DNA of 11,685 nucleotides from Methanospirillum hungatei (GTDB lineage Archaea; Halobacteriota; Methanomicrobia; Methanomicrobiales; Methanospirillaceae): assembly GCF_020216685.1 (NCBI RefSeq), contig NZ_JAIWNS010000094.1, positions 1 through 11,685 on the forward strand, read 5' to 3'. The notes beneath the pieces were generated by a model. The model saw nothing but the letters and a program-made list of their open reading frames with translations, did not search any database and was not told where the DNA came from. A program made the translations under genes and the position numbers. This document shows, in pieces, positions 1-6,772 of the stretch (within the stretch, counting starts at the first letter, position 1; each line of letters opens with the position of its first letter).

Positions 1-612
1 GACTGTGCTTCTGATTCGATTCCGTCATTTGGAGACCTGAGCAGACTGATGATGGTCAGGCGTTCGGTCAGGAGTTATAAAGAGAAACCAGTGCCACGGG
101 AGACACTGCAAAAAATCCTTGATGTAGTCAGGTATGCACCAACCGGCATGAACGGACAGTCGGTTCGCTGGCTCGTCATTGAGAACCCTGATGAAGTCAA
201 AAAGATTGTTGCCGGAACGGTTGAATGGGCTTGCAAACTGATGCAGACCGACATCGAACACCCGCTCAAACCAATCCTTCCGATGATCATCGATACATGG
301 GAACGGGGAGAGGATCATGTCTGTCATGGTGCTCCTCACCTCATGATCGCCTATGCCCACAAGCAGAATCCAATCGGGTTTATTGATGCAATTATCGCCC
401 TTACCCACGTTGACCTAGCAGCACCGGCTCTGGGCCTTGGAACCTGCTGGGCAGGTATTGTTCAGATTGCATGGAATGAATCACCAGAGCTTGTTGCACG
501 GCTCGGACTGCCGGCAGATCATGTGCCGATGTATGCCATGATGATCGGATATCCACGGTACAAATTTTCCCAGATACCAAAACGGAACGCTCTGCAGGTC
601 ATCTGGAAATAA
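1..612 (+). CDS. Nitroreductase family protein, 5' end cut by the window
   Basis: FMN-dependent nitroreductase-fold oxidoreductase. The frame stays open to the window edge, and the motif RRSVRSYKEKPVP, which begins the FMN-binding domain, starts only three codons after the first ATG (49). Residues before that ATG (a Cys, then SIPSFGDLSRL) look like the linker that joins an N-terminal 4Fe-4S ferredoxin domain to the nitroreductase domain in many archaeal family members. I therefore infer a truncated ferredoxin-nitroreductase fusion rather than a 187-residue protein starting at 49. Family hallmarks include ARYAPTG-like VRYAPTGMNGQ, the central DLAAPALGLGTCWAG helix, and a C-terminal MIGYPRYKF strand-turn. 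The substrate cannot be told from sequence; nitroaromatics, quinones or flavins are all possible. It ends two bases before the convergent hydrolase gene. Confidence 0.88.
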   Translation, partial: DCASDSIPSFGDLSRLMMVRRSVRSYKEKPVPRETLQKILDVVRYAPTGMNGQSVRWLVIENPDEVKKIVAGTVEWACKLMQTDIEHPLKPILPMIIDTWERGEDHVCHGAPHLMIAYAHKQNPIGFIDAIIALTHVDLAAPALGLGTCWAGIVQIAWNESPELVARLGLPADHVPMYAMMIGYPRYKFSQIPKRNALQVIWK

Positions 613-614
613 AA

Positions 615-1961
615 TCAGGGATGTAACTGGTCATCCAGCCAGTCTAATTTTTCCTGATATGAAATGCCTGATGCACCAAGCTGACAGTGTTCGCCGGCAC
701 AAAACTCGTCGGTAAAGACAAGGTACGTCTTCGGGCATTTCAGAGCCTCATAAAAGATCTGTGCCTGACCGCCAATCTTTGAATCACTTATCCCGTCACA
801 GACAAGAGTTGCGGCTGTGATGTTCTCAATGACACCTTCAAGTGTATAGGGTTCATAGATGAGCATCACATCAGCCGGAGTCGGAACATCAAAGACATAC
901 ATCCCCTGGGTCATGGTCCAGTCCATGCTGGTCGAATTCTTCATCCTGGCATACATATCCTCGTTGACATAGTCCTTGTTCTCCCTGATGAAGTCAAACA
1001 CATCTTCACGGGTAACATTCTGGGGATCCGGAAATCCCATCCTGAACTGACTGACCTGTTCATTCGCCATGTCATAGATGGCACTGTCAGCTATGATTGC
1101 ATGAATCCGGTTATCAAACGCAGCAGCCCGGGGGACGAAATACCCGCCCATACTGATCCCCCACATCCCAATCCGTTCAGAATCAACATCAGGTCTGCTC
1201 GTCGCATAATCAAGGACCGGGCCCACCACCTTTTCCCAGTCATATCTGAAGGGGATCTTCTGAACACGGATCACCTCACCCTGTCCGGGGCCTTCAAAGG
1301 TGAGCACATTATACCCTCTCTTCACCCCTTCAAGAGCATTCGAGTAGAGCTCCTCCTGGGTTCCGTCATACCCGGTCTGGATTATCAGGAGAGGTTTTTT
1401 CTCACCCGAATCATCTGCAGAGTAGAAATATCCGGGGAGGGTGGTGTTTTCATAAGGAATCTCTACAATCTCCATGTGAACCGGGTCAAGTTCCATGGCA
1501 GCCCTGAAGGTGTCCACACTGTTCTTCCATGAGGTCAGAATCCGGGGATCGTCGGGATTTCGATGAAGGAAGAATTCAGCGGTCCGGTAATAGGTCTGGG
1601 CACGGAGCCAGGCATCATGCGCAGATACCAAGTGCCCCTGTTCATAGGCAGTATCACCGACTTTTTTAAAATGGTCTGCAGTCTTTGTCCATTCAGCATA
1701 CCAGTTCTCATAATTGAGAGGCTTAATCCGGGATGCCGTCGCAATGACCTCACCCAGATCAGACCCGCCGGAGTACATGCTGGAAAGGGTCCGTTTCAGC
1801 TCAAAATCAAACTCCGGGTCATCAACCATAAACGGGGAACAGGTTGTATTCACATTGATGACGGGCTGTAGGGAGATCTCATCTGCGACAGAACACGAGA
1901 GAAACAGCAATCCAAAGAAGATTACACCACATGCCAGAAGATACCGTACAGGAAAAGACAT
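615..1961 (-). CDS. Exported alpha/beta-hydrolase (serine esterase/peptidase-like)
   Basis: A 448-residue alpha/beta-hydrolase probably acting outside the membrane. Residues 5-22 form a hydrophobic signal segment. Cleavage may follow SVA (24-26), or Cys23 may be lipidated, although FLSC is a poor lipobox. Residues 45-160 are a helical N-terminal extension; the hydrolase core covers about 165-448. The nucleophile elbow is GISMGG with Ser270. Asp393 in the loop after TLVCDGISD and His425 in AGEHCQ complete a plausible triad. EGPGQGE (223-229) is the oxyanion-side loop seen in the family that includes 2,6-dihydropseudooxynicotine hydrolase and FrsA-like enzymes. The true substrate is unknown. 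GGTGA lies 10 bases before the ATG, supporting this start, but it sits in a hairpin (see separate entry). The upstream gene on the same strand is the RHH/HTH regulator, 66 bp away, so co-transcription is likely. Confidence 0.85.
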   Translation of the reverse strand: MSFPVRYLLACGVIFFGLLFLSCSVADEISLQPVINVNTTCSPFMVDDPEFDFELKRTLSSMYSGGSDLGEVIATASRIKPLNYENWYAEWTKTADHFKKVGDTAYEQGHLVSAHDAWLRAQTYYRTAEFFLHRNPDDPRILTSWKNSVDTFRAAMELDPVHMEIVEIPYENTTLPGYFYSADDSGEKKPLLIIQTGYDGTQEELYSNALEGVKRGYNVLTFEGPGQGEVIRVQKIPFRYDWEKVVGPVLDYATSRPDVDSERIGMWGISMGGYFVPRAAAFDNRIHAIIADSAIYDMANEQVSQFRMGFPDPQNVTREDVFDFIRENKDYVNEDMYARMKNSTSMDWTMTQGMYVFDVPTPADVMLIYEPYTLEGVIENITAATLVCDGISDSKIGGQAQIFYEALKCPKTYLVFTDEFCAGEHCQLGASGISYQEKLDWLDDQLHP

Positions 1962-1963
1962 AC

Positions 1964-1997
1964 CAGTATCTTCACCGGAAAGGCAAAAAAGATACTG
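1964..1997 (-). promoter_or_regulatory. Perfect 9-bp inverted repeat around the hydrolase ribosome site
   Basis: CAGTATCTT (1964-1972) and AAGATACTG (1989-1997) are exact reverse complements with a 16-base spacer. In the minus-strand mRNA the hairpin ends two bases before the hydrolase AUG. The GGUGA ribosome site (1972-1976) lies at the junction of loop and stem, so folding would hinder initiation. A U-tract (1985-1990) forms part of the 5' side. It could instead be a protein operator or a weak terminator of the upstream gene; the function is inferred. Confidence 0.5.
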
Positions 1998-2027
1998 CTG
2001 AGAAATACCGGATACATGGGGCGTTAT

Positions 2028-2747
2028 TCATTTACTCATCATGTACCGGCGAAGATCAATCCCCCGGATACGACAGACGGGACCCTCGCGGAGTGCTGGC
2101 AGAAATCCGTCTGCAATATATTCTAACAGCACCGACTCACTCTCACCGGCAATGGCAGCAGCTTCTGATACGGTATACAAAATCTCATCTCTGACTCCAC
2201 CGATTGAGTCACGGAGCATCCGGTCACTAGCCCGTTCAGGCCCTGCAAACCCAGACGGTATCAGTTCTTCAGATTCTATTCCGGATTCTGAAAGCGAATA
2301 CTGGACATCATCCATCGAGATCTGAGATGGAAGGACGGTACTTCCTTCAGGCTCCTTCTCTTCAGCAACAGAGGGCTTTGTCTCCTGCAGCATGGGCCTT
2401 TGCGTGGCCGCACGTGGGTCCTGAATTAGTGCAGGGTACTCATGCCTGATCACATGTGTTGTAGGAGAGAGGGTTGAAAGCCGTGCTATTTGTTCCCGAA
2501 GCCATGATATCTCCTCATCCTGACGGGTTATAATCTCACGCAGAATCTCATGGTCGGTCGGAACGGTCGTTTTCCGATCGCAGGATACAATCCTCGTTAT
2601 TTCATGTTTTTTAATATTAAGTGCCTGGCTGAGCAGCTCACCTGCAATATCCTCTATGGACATGTGCTGCTCTGTAGCGAAGTGATTGAGCCGGTTAATT
2701 ATTTCCGGAGAGAGGGAAAGGGTGATGGTCTGTTTCTGATGAGACAT
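2028..2747 (-). CDS. Putative regulator with N-terminal RHH and C-terminal HTH_17/MerR-like domains
   Basis: A 239-residue cytoplasmic protein carrying two different predicted DNA-binding modules. Residues 5-46 (QTITLSLSPEIINRL...) match a ribbon-helix-helix fold: an alternating beta strand then two helices, as in CopG/Arc relatives. Residues 65-92 (HEILREIITRQDEEISWLRE region) have heptad-like spacing and probably form a coiled coil. Residues 93-185 are a low-complexity, Pro/Ser/Glu-rich linker. Residues 188-239 (YTVSEAAAIAGES..., IADGFLPALREG, RIRGIDLRRYM) match the excisionase/MerR-like helix-turn-helix, with the typical SEAA, G-x-LPA-x-R-x-G and R-x-x-DL-xxY positions. The likely role is transcription or DNA architecture; targets are unknown. 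GGGAG sits only three bases before the ATG, an unusually short spacing. The hydrolase follows on the same strand. Confidence 0.8.
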   Translation of the reverse strand: MSHQKQTITLSLSPEIINRLNHFATEQHMSIEDIAGELLSQALNIKKHEITRIVSCDRKTTVPTDHEILREIITRQDEEISWLREQIARLSTLSPTTHVIRHEYPALIQDPRAATQRPMLQETKPSVAEEKEPEGSTVLPSQISMDDVQYSLSESGIESEELIPSGFAGPERASDRMLRDSIGGVRDEILYTVSEAAAIAGESESVLLEYIADGFLPALREGPVCRIRGIDLRRYMMSK

Positions 2748-2790
2748 CTTCTCCCAGTCTAATTAATCTCTGAACACAAAAAGTGATCTC

Positions 2791-2818
2791 ATGAGTAGGA
2801 ATCCAACCACTACTGCAT
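2791..2818. repeat. Imperfect inverted repeat in front of the RHH/HTH regulator
   Basis: ATGAGTAG (2791-2798) pairs with CTACTGCAT (2810-2818) with one bulged base. It lies between a TATA-like box (2830-2837) and the regulator start (2747), spanning the transcription start predicted near 2807. A self-binding operator for the regulator is a reasonable guess but is not shown. Confidence 0.3.
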
Positions 2819-2829
2819 GAATTCTTAAA

Positions 2830-2837
2830 ATTTAAAA
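2830..2837 (-). promoter_or_regulatory. TATA-like box for the RHH/HTH regulator
   Basis: The minus strand reads TTTTAAAT, close to the archaeal TATA consensus, in the 96-bp gap before the regulator. Initiation about 26 bp downstream would be near 2807, giving a leader of about 60 bases. No clear BRE was identified. Confidence 0.4.
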
Positions 2838-2843
2838 GATTTA

Positions 2844-3752
2844 TTAAGCCTTCTTCTTCGCTTTGAAATATCGTGAAGACTGAAGGGAATTGAGCCGTAA
2901 TAAGCCGACCAGAAGAAGAGCAATAATGAAGATACATTGGCCAATTACAAGTACCGGGAAGATATTGATCAGATCTGGTAAAGTCATTATGTCAGATATA
3001 CGAAACTCGGTATGTATGGGACCGGCCATATACATGAAAAGGATGAGTGTCGAACAGAGCAGGACAAAGATTCGTAAAAATTTATTTTTTACCGGTATTG
3101 AGAGGCAATAGAGTGGGAGTATGACTGAAAAGTAGATGATCAGCCCGGCAGCGATAAGAATGAGGGTTGGAAAGAGGAATATCACTGGATGAACAGAAAG
3201 AGAGGAGAGGAAAAACCCGACATCGCCTGTTACCTCGAAGACCCTCATCGGGATATAGGAGAACAGGGCACCAAGGTTGAAGATGAGCACCCAGAGGGAA
3301 AGTGTCATAAGACTTTTATATTTAATTCCACGGGTTTTCAGGAATATCCAGAAACATAAGACTGCTGCCAGGGCATTAAACAGAAGACCTCCGATCGCAA
3401 GCATGGACGCTGAACCTCCATCTATTCCAGACATATAGGGGATATACTGAAAGGATTCAGAAAATCCATATATGCCGGTCTGATACCGGGTGATGTGTAT
3501 CGGGGTTGTGATTATCGCCTGAATTGGATCAGGTGTCATGGTGATCCCCCTCATCCATGCGGCGGCAAAGTGACCTGATTCATGGATAAAATACTCAACA
3601 ATACGACCAATGATGATAGAAACCAATGTTATGAGGATAAAAGTAACCGGGTTACTCCAGGGTCGGATCTTCATTCTTATTCTTCTTATTCTCCGGAAGA
3701 AGGATAATAATTCGTGTTCAGGCTTGATGAAGCAGTTTTTAAGAAAAGACAT
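2844..3752 (-). CDS. M50-like integral membrane metalloprotease (putative)
   Basis: A polytopic membrane protein of about 302 residues in this start choice. The zinc motif HESGH (H57, E58, H61) lies at the end of the first membrane segment, as in M50 site-2-protease relatives. GGLLFN (121-126), like the M50 GPLxN helix, follows, and a TGDVG motif (Asp177) after SYIP is a candidate third metal ligand. About six hydrophobic segments are visible. The biological substrate is unknown, and M50-like relatives without proven protease activity exist. The start is uncertain: ATG 3752 has no ribosome site, while ATG 3674 follows a basic stretch and has GGAG 16 bases upstream. A still longer frame from 3860 would overlap the preceding gene and is rejected. 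The sequence between 3753 and 3786 carries a T-tract after the upstream stop. Confidence 0.72.
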   Translation of the reverse strand: MSFLKNCFIKPEHELLSFFRRIRRIRMKIRPWSNPVTFILITLVSIIIGRIVEYFIHESGHFAAAWMRGITMTPDPIQAIITTPIHITRYQTGIYGFSESFQYIPYMSGIDGGSASMLAIGGLLFNALAAVLCFWIFLKTRGIKYKSLMTLSLWVLIFNLGALFSYIPMRVFEVTGDVGFFLSSLSVHPVIFLFPTLILIAAGLIIYFSVILPLYCLSIPVKNKFLRIFVLLCSTLILFMYMAGPIHTEFRISDIMTLPDLINIFPVLVIGQCIFIIALLLVGLLRLNSLQSSRYFKAKKKA

Positions 3753-3770
3753 GAACGGAGATGCAGGAGA

Positions 3771-3780
3771 TAAAAAAAGG
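3771..3780 (-). terminator. T-tract after the Cache lipoprotein gene
   Basis: The minus strand reads CCTTTTTTTA just after the TAA at 3787. Oligo-T runs alone terminate archaeal RNA polymerase, so partial termination before the M50-like gene is plausible. No strong hairpin precedes it. Confidence 0.35.
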
Positions 3781-3786
3781 CGGAGT

Positions 3787-4866
3787 TTAGAAGACCATGA
3801 CCCGCCAGGGCGTATTATGGAGGGAAACGGTGTTCCAGTACACCAGGGTTGTATACTCACCGGATGCTACCATATCTCCAAGAGAGAGCATATCAAACCC
3901 GGCAGGATAGGTTCCAACCGGTGATGAGGCAATAAAAGCCATCTTCTGAATCGCAGATGGATCGGATACCATAGCAGGAAGAGAACCTTCATATCCAATA
4001 ATGGTTCCATCAGGCTGGATCACCAGGATGTTCAGGTCCGACCCGTCTGTCAATGAATCCAGGGAGTTCTCTACCAGGAGAGCAGGATGGATGAGCACCG
4101 ACAGGTATCCGGTAACAGAGAGCGATGATGAGTAGATCGGATACATGATACTCACTGCATATTCCCCTTCCACAGTCTTGAAATACTCACTCATGCCAGG
4201 GGCGGGATTGCGGATAACCGAGGTGACCATTGTCTGGTTCCGGACATTTGAACCGATACTGCTGCTGTATTTTTCAGGGTAAACTGCAATTATTGTACCG
4301 GAGCGGTCCAGGAGACTTACTTCAAATATGGCAGGGTTGCTCTTCGCTACTTTCTCAAGATAGCCTTGTGCATCAGGGCTCTTGAGATTCTTCCCCTTGA
4401 GCTCTGCAGCATATGCGGCGATGGCTGCATCACAATCCTGTAATGCCTTTGAAAGAGCGGCAGAAGCTCTGATCTCCAGAGTAGTTATTGCCAGTTCCTC
4501 TTCGGGTGACAGAAAAGAGGTGTCTCCCTCATACCAGCTGTCTGATTGGGTAAACCCCTTATGCTTTGTAATCGAGAGGATCCGAAGTGGCTGCCCCCAC
4601 ATCTGGATAGTCACCACATCAGGATCAATAACTCCGGTAATATCCACATGCAGCCCATCCTGCTTATATTCATCAGGCAGATCTAATGGGAGATACTGTG
4701 CCCCATCCTGAGCAATAAAGCCATAAAAACCTCCTTCTAGATCGATGTAGGTAATAGTCCCATAGCTTGTGATCTCTGAACCGGTCTCTTGTGCAATACA
4801 CCCCGCTGCACAGAAAAATGAGAGTGCAATGAAATAAACACCCACCGATGCCGTTGATCGAATCAT
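3787..4866 (-). CDS. Lipoprotein with OB-like and Cache (PDC) sensor domains
   Basis: A predicted surface lipoprotein of 359 residues. A hydrophobic signal segment (about 5-21) ends in AAGC, a good lipobox with Cys23. Residues 33-100 form a small beta-rich domain (YGTITYIDLEGGFYGF, ...VDITGVI, ...LRILSI) resembling an OB fold. From about 120 onward comes a long helix followed by a Cache/PDC-like fold (IFEVSLLDRSGTIIAVYPE, YFKTVEGEYAVSIMYPIY, GYLSVLI). Cache domains bind small ligands in receptors and kinases, but no membrane-spanning output domain follows, so this is a stand-alone extracellular binding protein. The longer GTG start at 4887 would coincide with the predicted transcription start; ATG 4866 gives a 22-base leader and a compact signal peptide. 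The ligand is unknown. Confidence 0.75.
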   Translation of the reverse strand: MIRSTASVGVYFIALSFFCAAGCIAQETGSEITSYGTITYIDLEGGFYGFIAQDGAQYLPLDLPDEYKQDGLHVDITGVIDPDVVTIQMWGQPLRILSITKHKGFTQSDSWYEGDTSFLSPEEELAITTLEIRASAALSKALQDCDAAIAAYAAELKGKNLKSPDAQGYLEKVAKSNPAIFEVSLLDRSGTIIAVYPEKYSSSIGSNVRNQTMVTSVIRNPAPGMSEYFKTVEGEYAVSIMYPIYSSSLSVTGYLSVLIHPALLVENSLDSLTDGSDLNILVIQPDGTIIGYEGSLPAMVSDPSAIQKMAFIASSPVGTYPAGFDMLSLGDMVASGEYTTLVYWNTVSLHNTPWRVMVF

Positions 4867-4911
4867 ACATGTTTTTCGCCGGAACACAAGAAAAGAGTTC
4901 TGGTATAGAGG

Positions 4912-4918
4912 TTTATAA
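4912..4918 (-). promoter_or_regulatory. TATA box for the Cache lipoprotein
   Basis: The minus strand reads TTATAAA, a strong archaeal TATA match, in the 78 bp between the DUF1294 stop and the lipoprotein ATG. Initiation is expected near 4889, which disfavors the GTG at 4887 as start unless the message is leaderless. Confidence 0.6.
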
Positions 4919-4944
4919 GAGAGTAACCGGAGCCCCAGCCTGCA

Positions 4945-5220
4945 TCAACCGGGGAGAAAACCGGAGAGAAGCAGGGCATAGATACCGGCATGACTAAGGA
5001 TGAACACGGGAATCATCATGGAAAAGAGTGGTTTTCGAATCTTGTGCCTGAATATTCTCATTCCTGCATAGGCACCAAATGGTCCGAAAAATGCCACGGT
5101 CATCAGATTTCGTTCAGATATCCGGTACTCTTCACGCATAGCTAGGTGTTTGTCGTACCCGAATAATGCAAATGATATGATGTTGAGAATAAGATAGGGA
5201 ATAAAAAGTACATTATTCAT
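4945..5220 (-). CDS. DUF1294 family small membrane protein
   Basis: A 91-residue protein with hydrophobic segments at about 3-20, 40-55 and 66-88. It matches DUF1294 through FGYDK (20-24), YRISE (32-36), the glycine-rich second helix FFGPFGAYAGM, and FRHKIRKPLF (57-66). These are the conserved residues of this family, and the length is normal for stand-alone members. Its biochemical function is unknown. GAGAGGA lies seven bases before the ATG, a clear ribosome site. The isochorismatase gene ends 53 bp upstream on the same strand, and co-transcription with it is possible. Confidence 0.86.
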   Translation of the reverse strand: MNNVLFIPYLILNIISFALFGYDKHLAMREEYRISERNLMTVAFFGPFGAYAGMRIFRHKIRKPLFSMMIPVFILSHAGIYALLLSGFLPG

Positions 5221-5273
5221 GAATATGTCCTCTCATTTCTTTCATTTTTTATCAGACGCCCCATAAGTTCCTT

Positions 5274-5831
5274 TTAGAGAATTCCACCCATAATTATCTC
5301 ATCTGTTGAGAGAACCCTCGCATAGAGCCCTGACAGGGCACTCATATAGGCAGCATGGACCAGGGGAGCAGGGACCGTGACCTCCTGGAACGTCAGATCA
5401 CGGGTTGCACATGCATCATGAGCAAGAATACAGGCAAATCCAAGATCTGCTGCTGCCCGTGTCGTCGCATCGATGCACATATGACTCATCATTCCGGCTA
5501 TGATGAGATTGTGTATTCCCTTTTCCTGAAGATATGATTCAAGCTCAGTCTGCCTGAAACTGTTCGGATACTGCTTTTCGATTATCTTCTCCCCGGCTAT
5601 TGGGGATACCAGATCAGATATCTCTGCTCCTATGGTTCCAGGGAGGAAAAATGTCGCATTCGGGCGTCTTGAGATGTGTCTGATATGAACCGGTTCTATT
5701 CCACATGACCTGGCATAATCTAATAAAAGACCGGCGTTTTTCCCGGCAACGGAGCTTTCATGACATACCATGGCTCCACCAGGAAAGTAGTCATTCTGGA
5801 TGTCAATAAGGATAAGAGCAGTATCTGTCAT
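5274..5831 (-). CDS. Isochorismatase family cysteine hydrolase
   Basis: A 185-residue cytoplasmic hydrolase of the isochorismatase/nicotinamidase superfamily. The catalytic triad is visible: Asp10 in LILIDIQNDYF, Lys86 in EKQYPNSF, and Cys119 in GMMSHMCIDATTRAAADLG, where the MMSH element also supplies the typical non-proline cis-peptide region. The rest of the fold follows the family order, including HDACATRD. Members hydrolyse isochorismate, nicotinamide, ureido or carbamoyl compounds; the substrate here cannot be assigned, and a strict nicotinamidase metal site is not apparent. ATGA overlap with the preceding cupin-acetyltransferase gene means translation is probably coupled, and GGGGGAAG lies just before the ATG. 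No frameshifts or truncation. Confidence 0.9.
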   Translation of the reverse strand: MTDTALILIDIQNDYFPGGAMVCHESSVAGKNAGLLLDYARSCGIEPVHIRHISRRPNATFFLPGTIGAEISDLVSPIAGEKIIEKQYPNSFRQTELESYLQEKGIHNLIIAGMMSHMCIDATTRAAADLGFACILAHDACATRDLTFQEVTVPAPLVHAAYMSALSGLYARVLSTDEIIMGGIL

Positions 5832-6688
5832 ACTTCCCCCGGATTAGCTAAGATATATTGTCGTGGATAAAGCCCGAATTTCTGGTAGAACGGGAGCACA
5901 TCTTCATTTCCAACGGTTACATGGACCCTGATATCAGTGCCACCTTCTTCTTTCATCCAGGTCAGGGCATGAACCATGAGTGTTGTCCCGATACCCTTGT
6001 GCCGTGCCTCATCACATACAAAGATGGACTCTATCTCTCCATAGGATCCGGGAGCTACCGAACAGAAGCAATACCCGATATCATCCCCGGACAGGGTGTC
6101 AGTTGCAAAAAAGATGCGAATAAGCCGGTTATTGTTCTTCTCCAGGAGTTCGTTTTTCCGGTCATGAAACCTGACCTTTCTCATCTGCCCTGAAAACTTT
6201 TCATTGCGGGATATGATGCACACTCTGAGCTGTTCCCAGAGTTTTTCTATCCGGTCAGTCTCTTCTGGCCCGGCTGCATGGATCTCATACTGCACATCAA
6301 CAGAGGCCTTTAATTTCGACTCCTGCTTCTCCTCTTCTGCCCGGTGCGCAAGTTCCTGATGAAAGGCCGGGAGGCATACGGCAATATATTCTGCACCATC
6401 TGGCGTGCTGTATCTGACTCTTGACCCTGCAGGGACCAAAACCGCCTGTCCCGACGGCACTGAAACGAGCTGGTCATCGGTCTCCACTTGTAATGTTCCT
6501 GACAGGATAACCGAATATTCATCAAATTCCGGGGTCTGAAATGGCTCTGACCAGCCAGGGGGGCTTACCATCCGGGCAATACTCACATCGGTCGTTCCGG
6601 ATACGATTCGTCCCACATATTCTTCTATTCTTTTTGGAGGCGTTCCAGCTGCAGGGATGATGCGGGGAGAGGATATGATCCGGACCAT
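5828..6688 (-). CDS. Cupin and GNAT acetyltransferase fusion
   Basis: A 286-residue protein joining two folds. Residues about 8-120 are a cupin barrel (FDEYSVILSGTLQVE, VPSGQAVLVPAGSRVRYS); the first motif lacks the usual metal-binding His pair, so it may bind a ligand rather than metal. A charged linker (AHRAEEEKQESK) follows. Residues about 132-275 are a GNAT acyltransferase with acetyl-CoA motif A at RHKGIG (229-234), preceded by the GEIESIFV strand and followed by the C-terminal FYQKFGLYP element. The acceptor is unknown. A longer frame from 6790 would cross the opposite gene's start; ATG 6688 sits 26 bp from a TATA-like box, so it is preferred. ATGA overlap links it to the isochorismatase gene. 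Confidence 0.82.
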   Translation of the reverse strand: MVRIISSPRIIPAAGTPPKRIEEYVGRIVSGTTDVSIARMVSPPGWSEPFQTPEFDEYSVILSGTLQVETDDQLVSVPSGQAVLVPAGSRVRYSTPDGAEYIAVCLPAFHQELAHRAEEEKQESKLKASVDVQYEIHAAGPEETDRIEKLWEQLRVCIISRNEKFSGQMRKVRFHDRKNELLEKNNNRLIRIFFATDTLSGDDIGYCFCSVAPGSYGEIESIFVCDEARHKGIGTTLMVHALTWMKEEGGTDIRVHVTVGNEDVLPFYQKFGLYPRQYILANPGEV

Positions 6689-6710
6689 AGTATCAGGTTT
6701 TTTGTTGTTT

Positions 6711-6718
6711 CTATATGA
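6711..6718 (-). promoter_or_regulatory. TATA-like box for the cupin-GNAT gene
   Basis: The minus strand reads TCATATAG, centred about 26 bp before the ATG at 6688. This predicts a leaderless or almost leaderless message, and no convincing ribosome site precedes the ATG. Confidence 0.4.
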
Positions 6719-6739
6719 TTTTTGGGAATATGAGCAGAA

Positions 6740-6747
6740 ATTAAAAA
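6740..6747 (+). promoter_or_regulatory. TATA-like box for the 172-residue protein
   Basis: ATTAAAAA, centred about 29 bp before the GTG at 6773. With initiation about 26 bp downstream, the leader would be about three bases. It stands back to back with the minus-strand box at 6711-6718. Confidence 0.4.
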
Positions 6748-6772
6748 TGATAATCCTGATGAACCTGTACCT

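Noticed and set aside
1101..1532. 143-residue plus-strand frame
   Set aside because: It is antisense to the hydrolase core, including its GISMGG motif.
3753..3860. Extended N-terminus of the M50-like protein to 3860
   Set aside because: It overlaps the end of the Cache lipoprotein gene, has no ribosome site and lacks membrane-protein character in the added residues.
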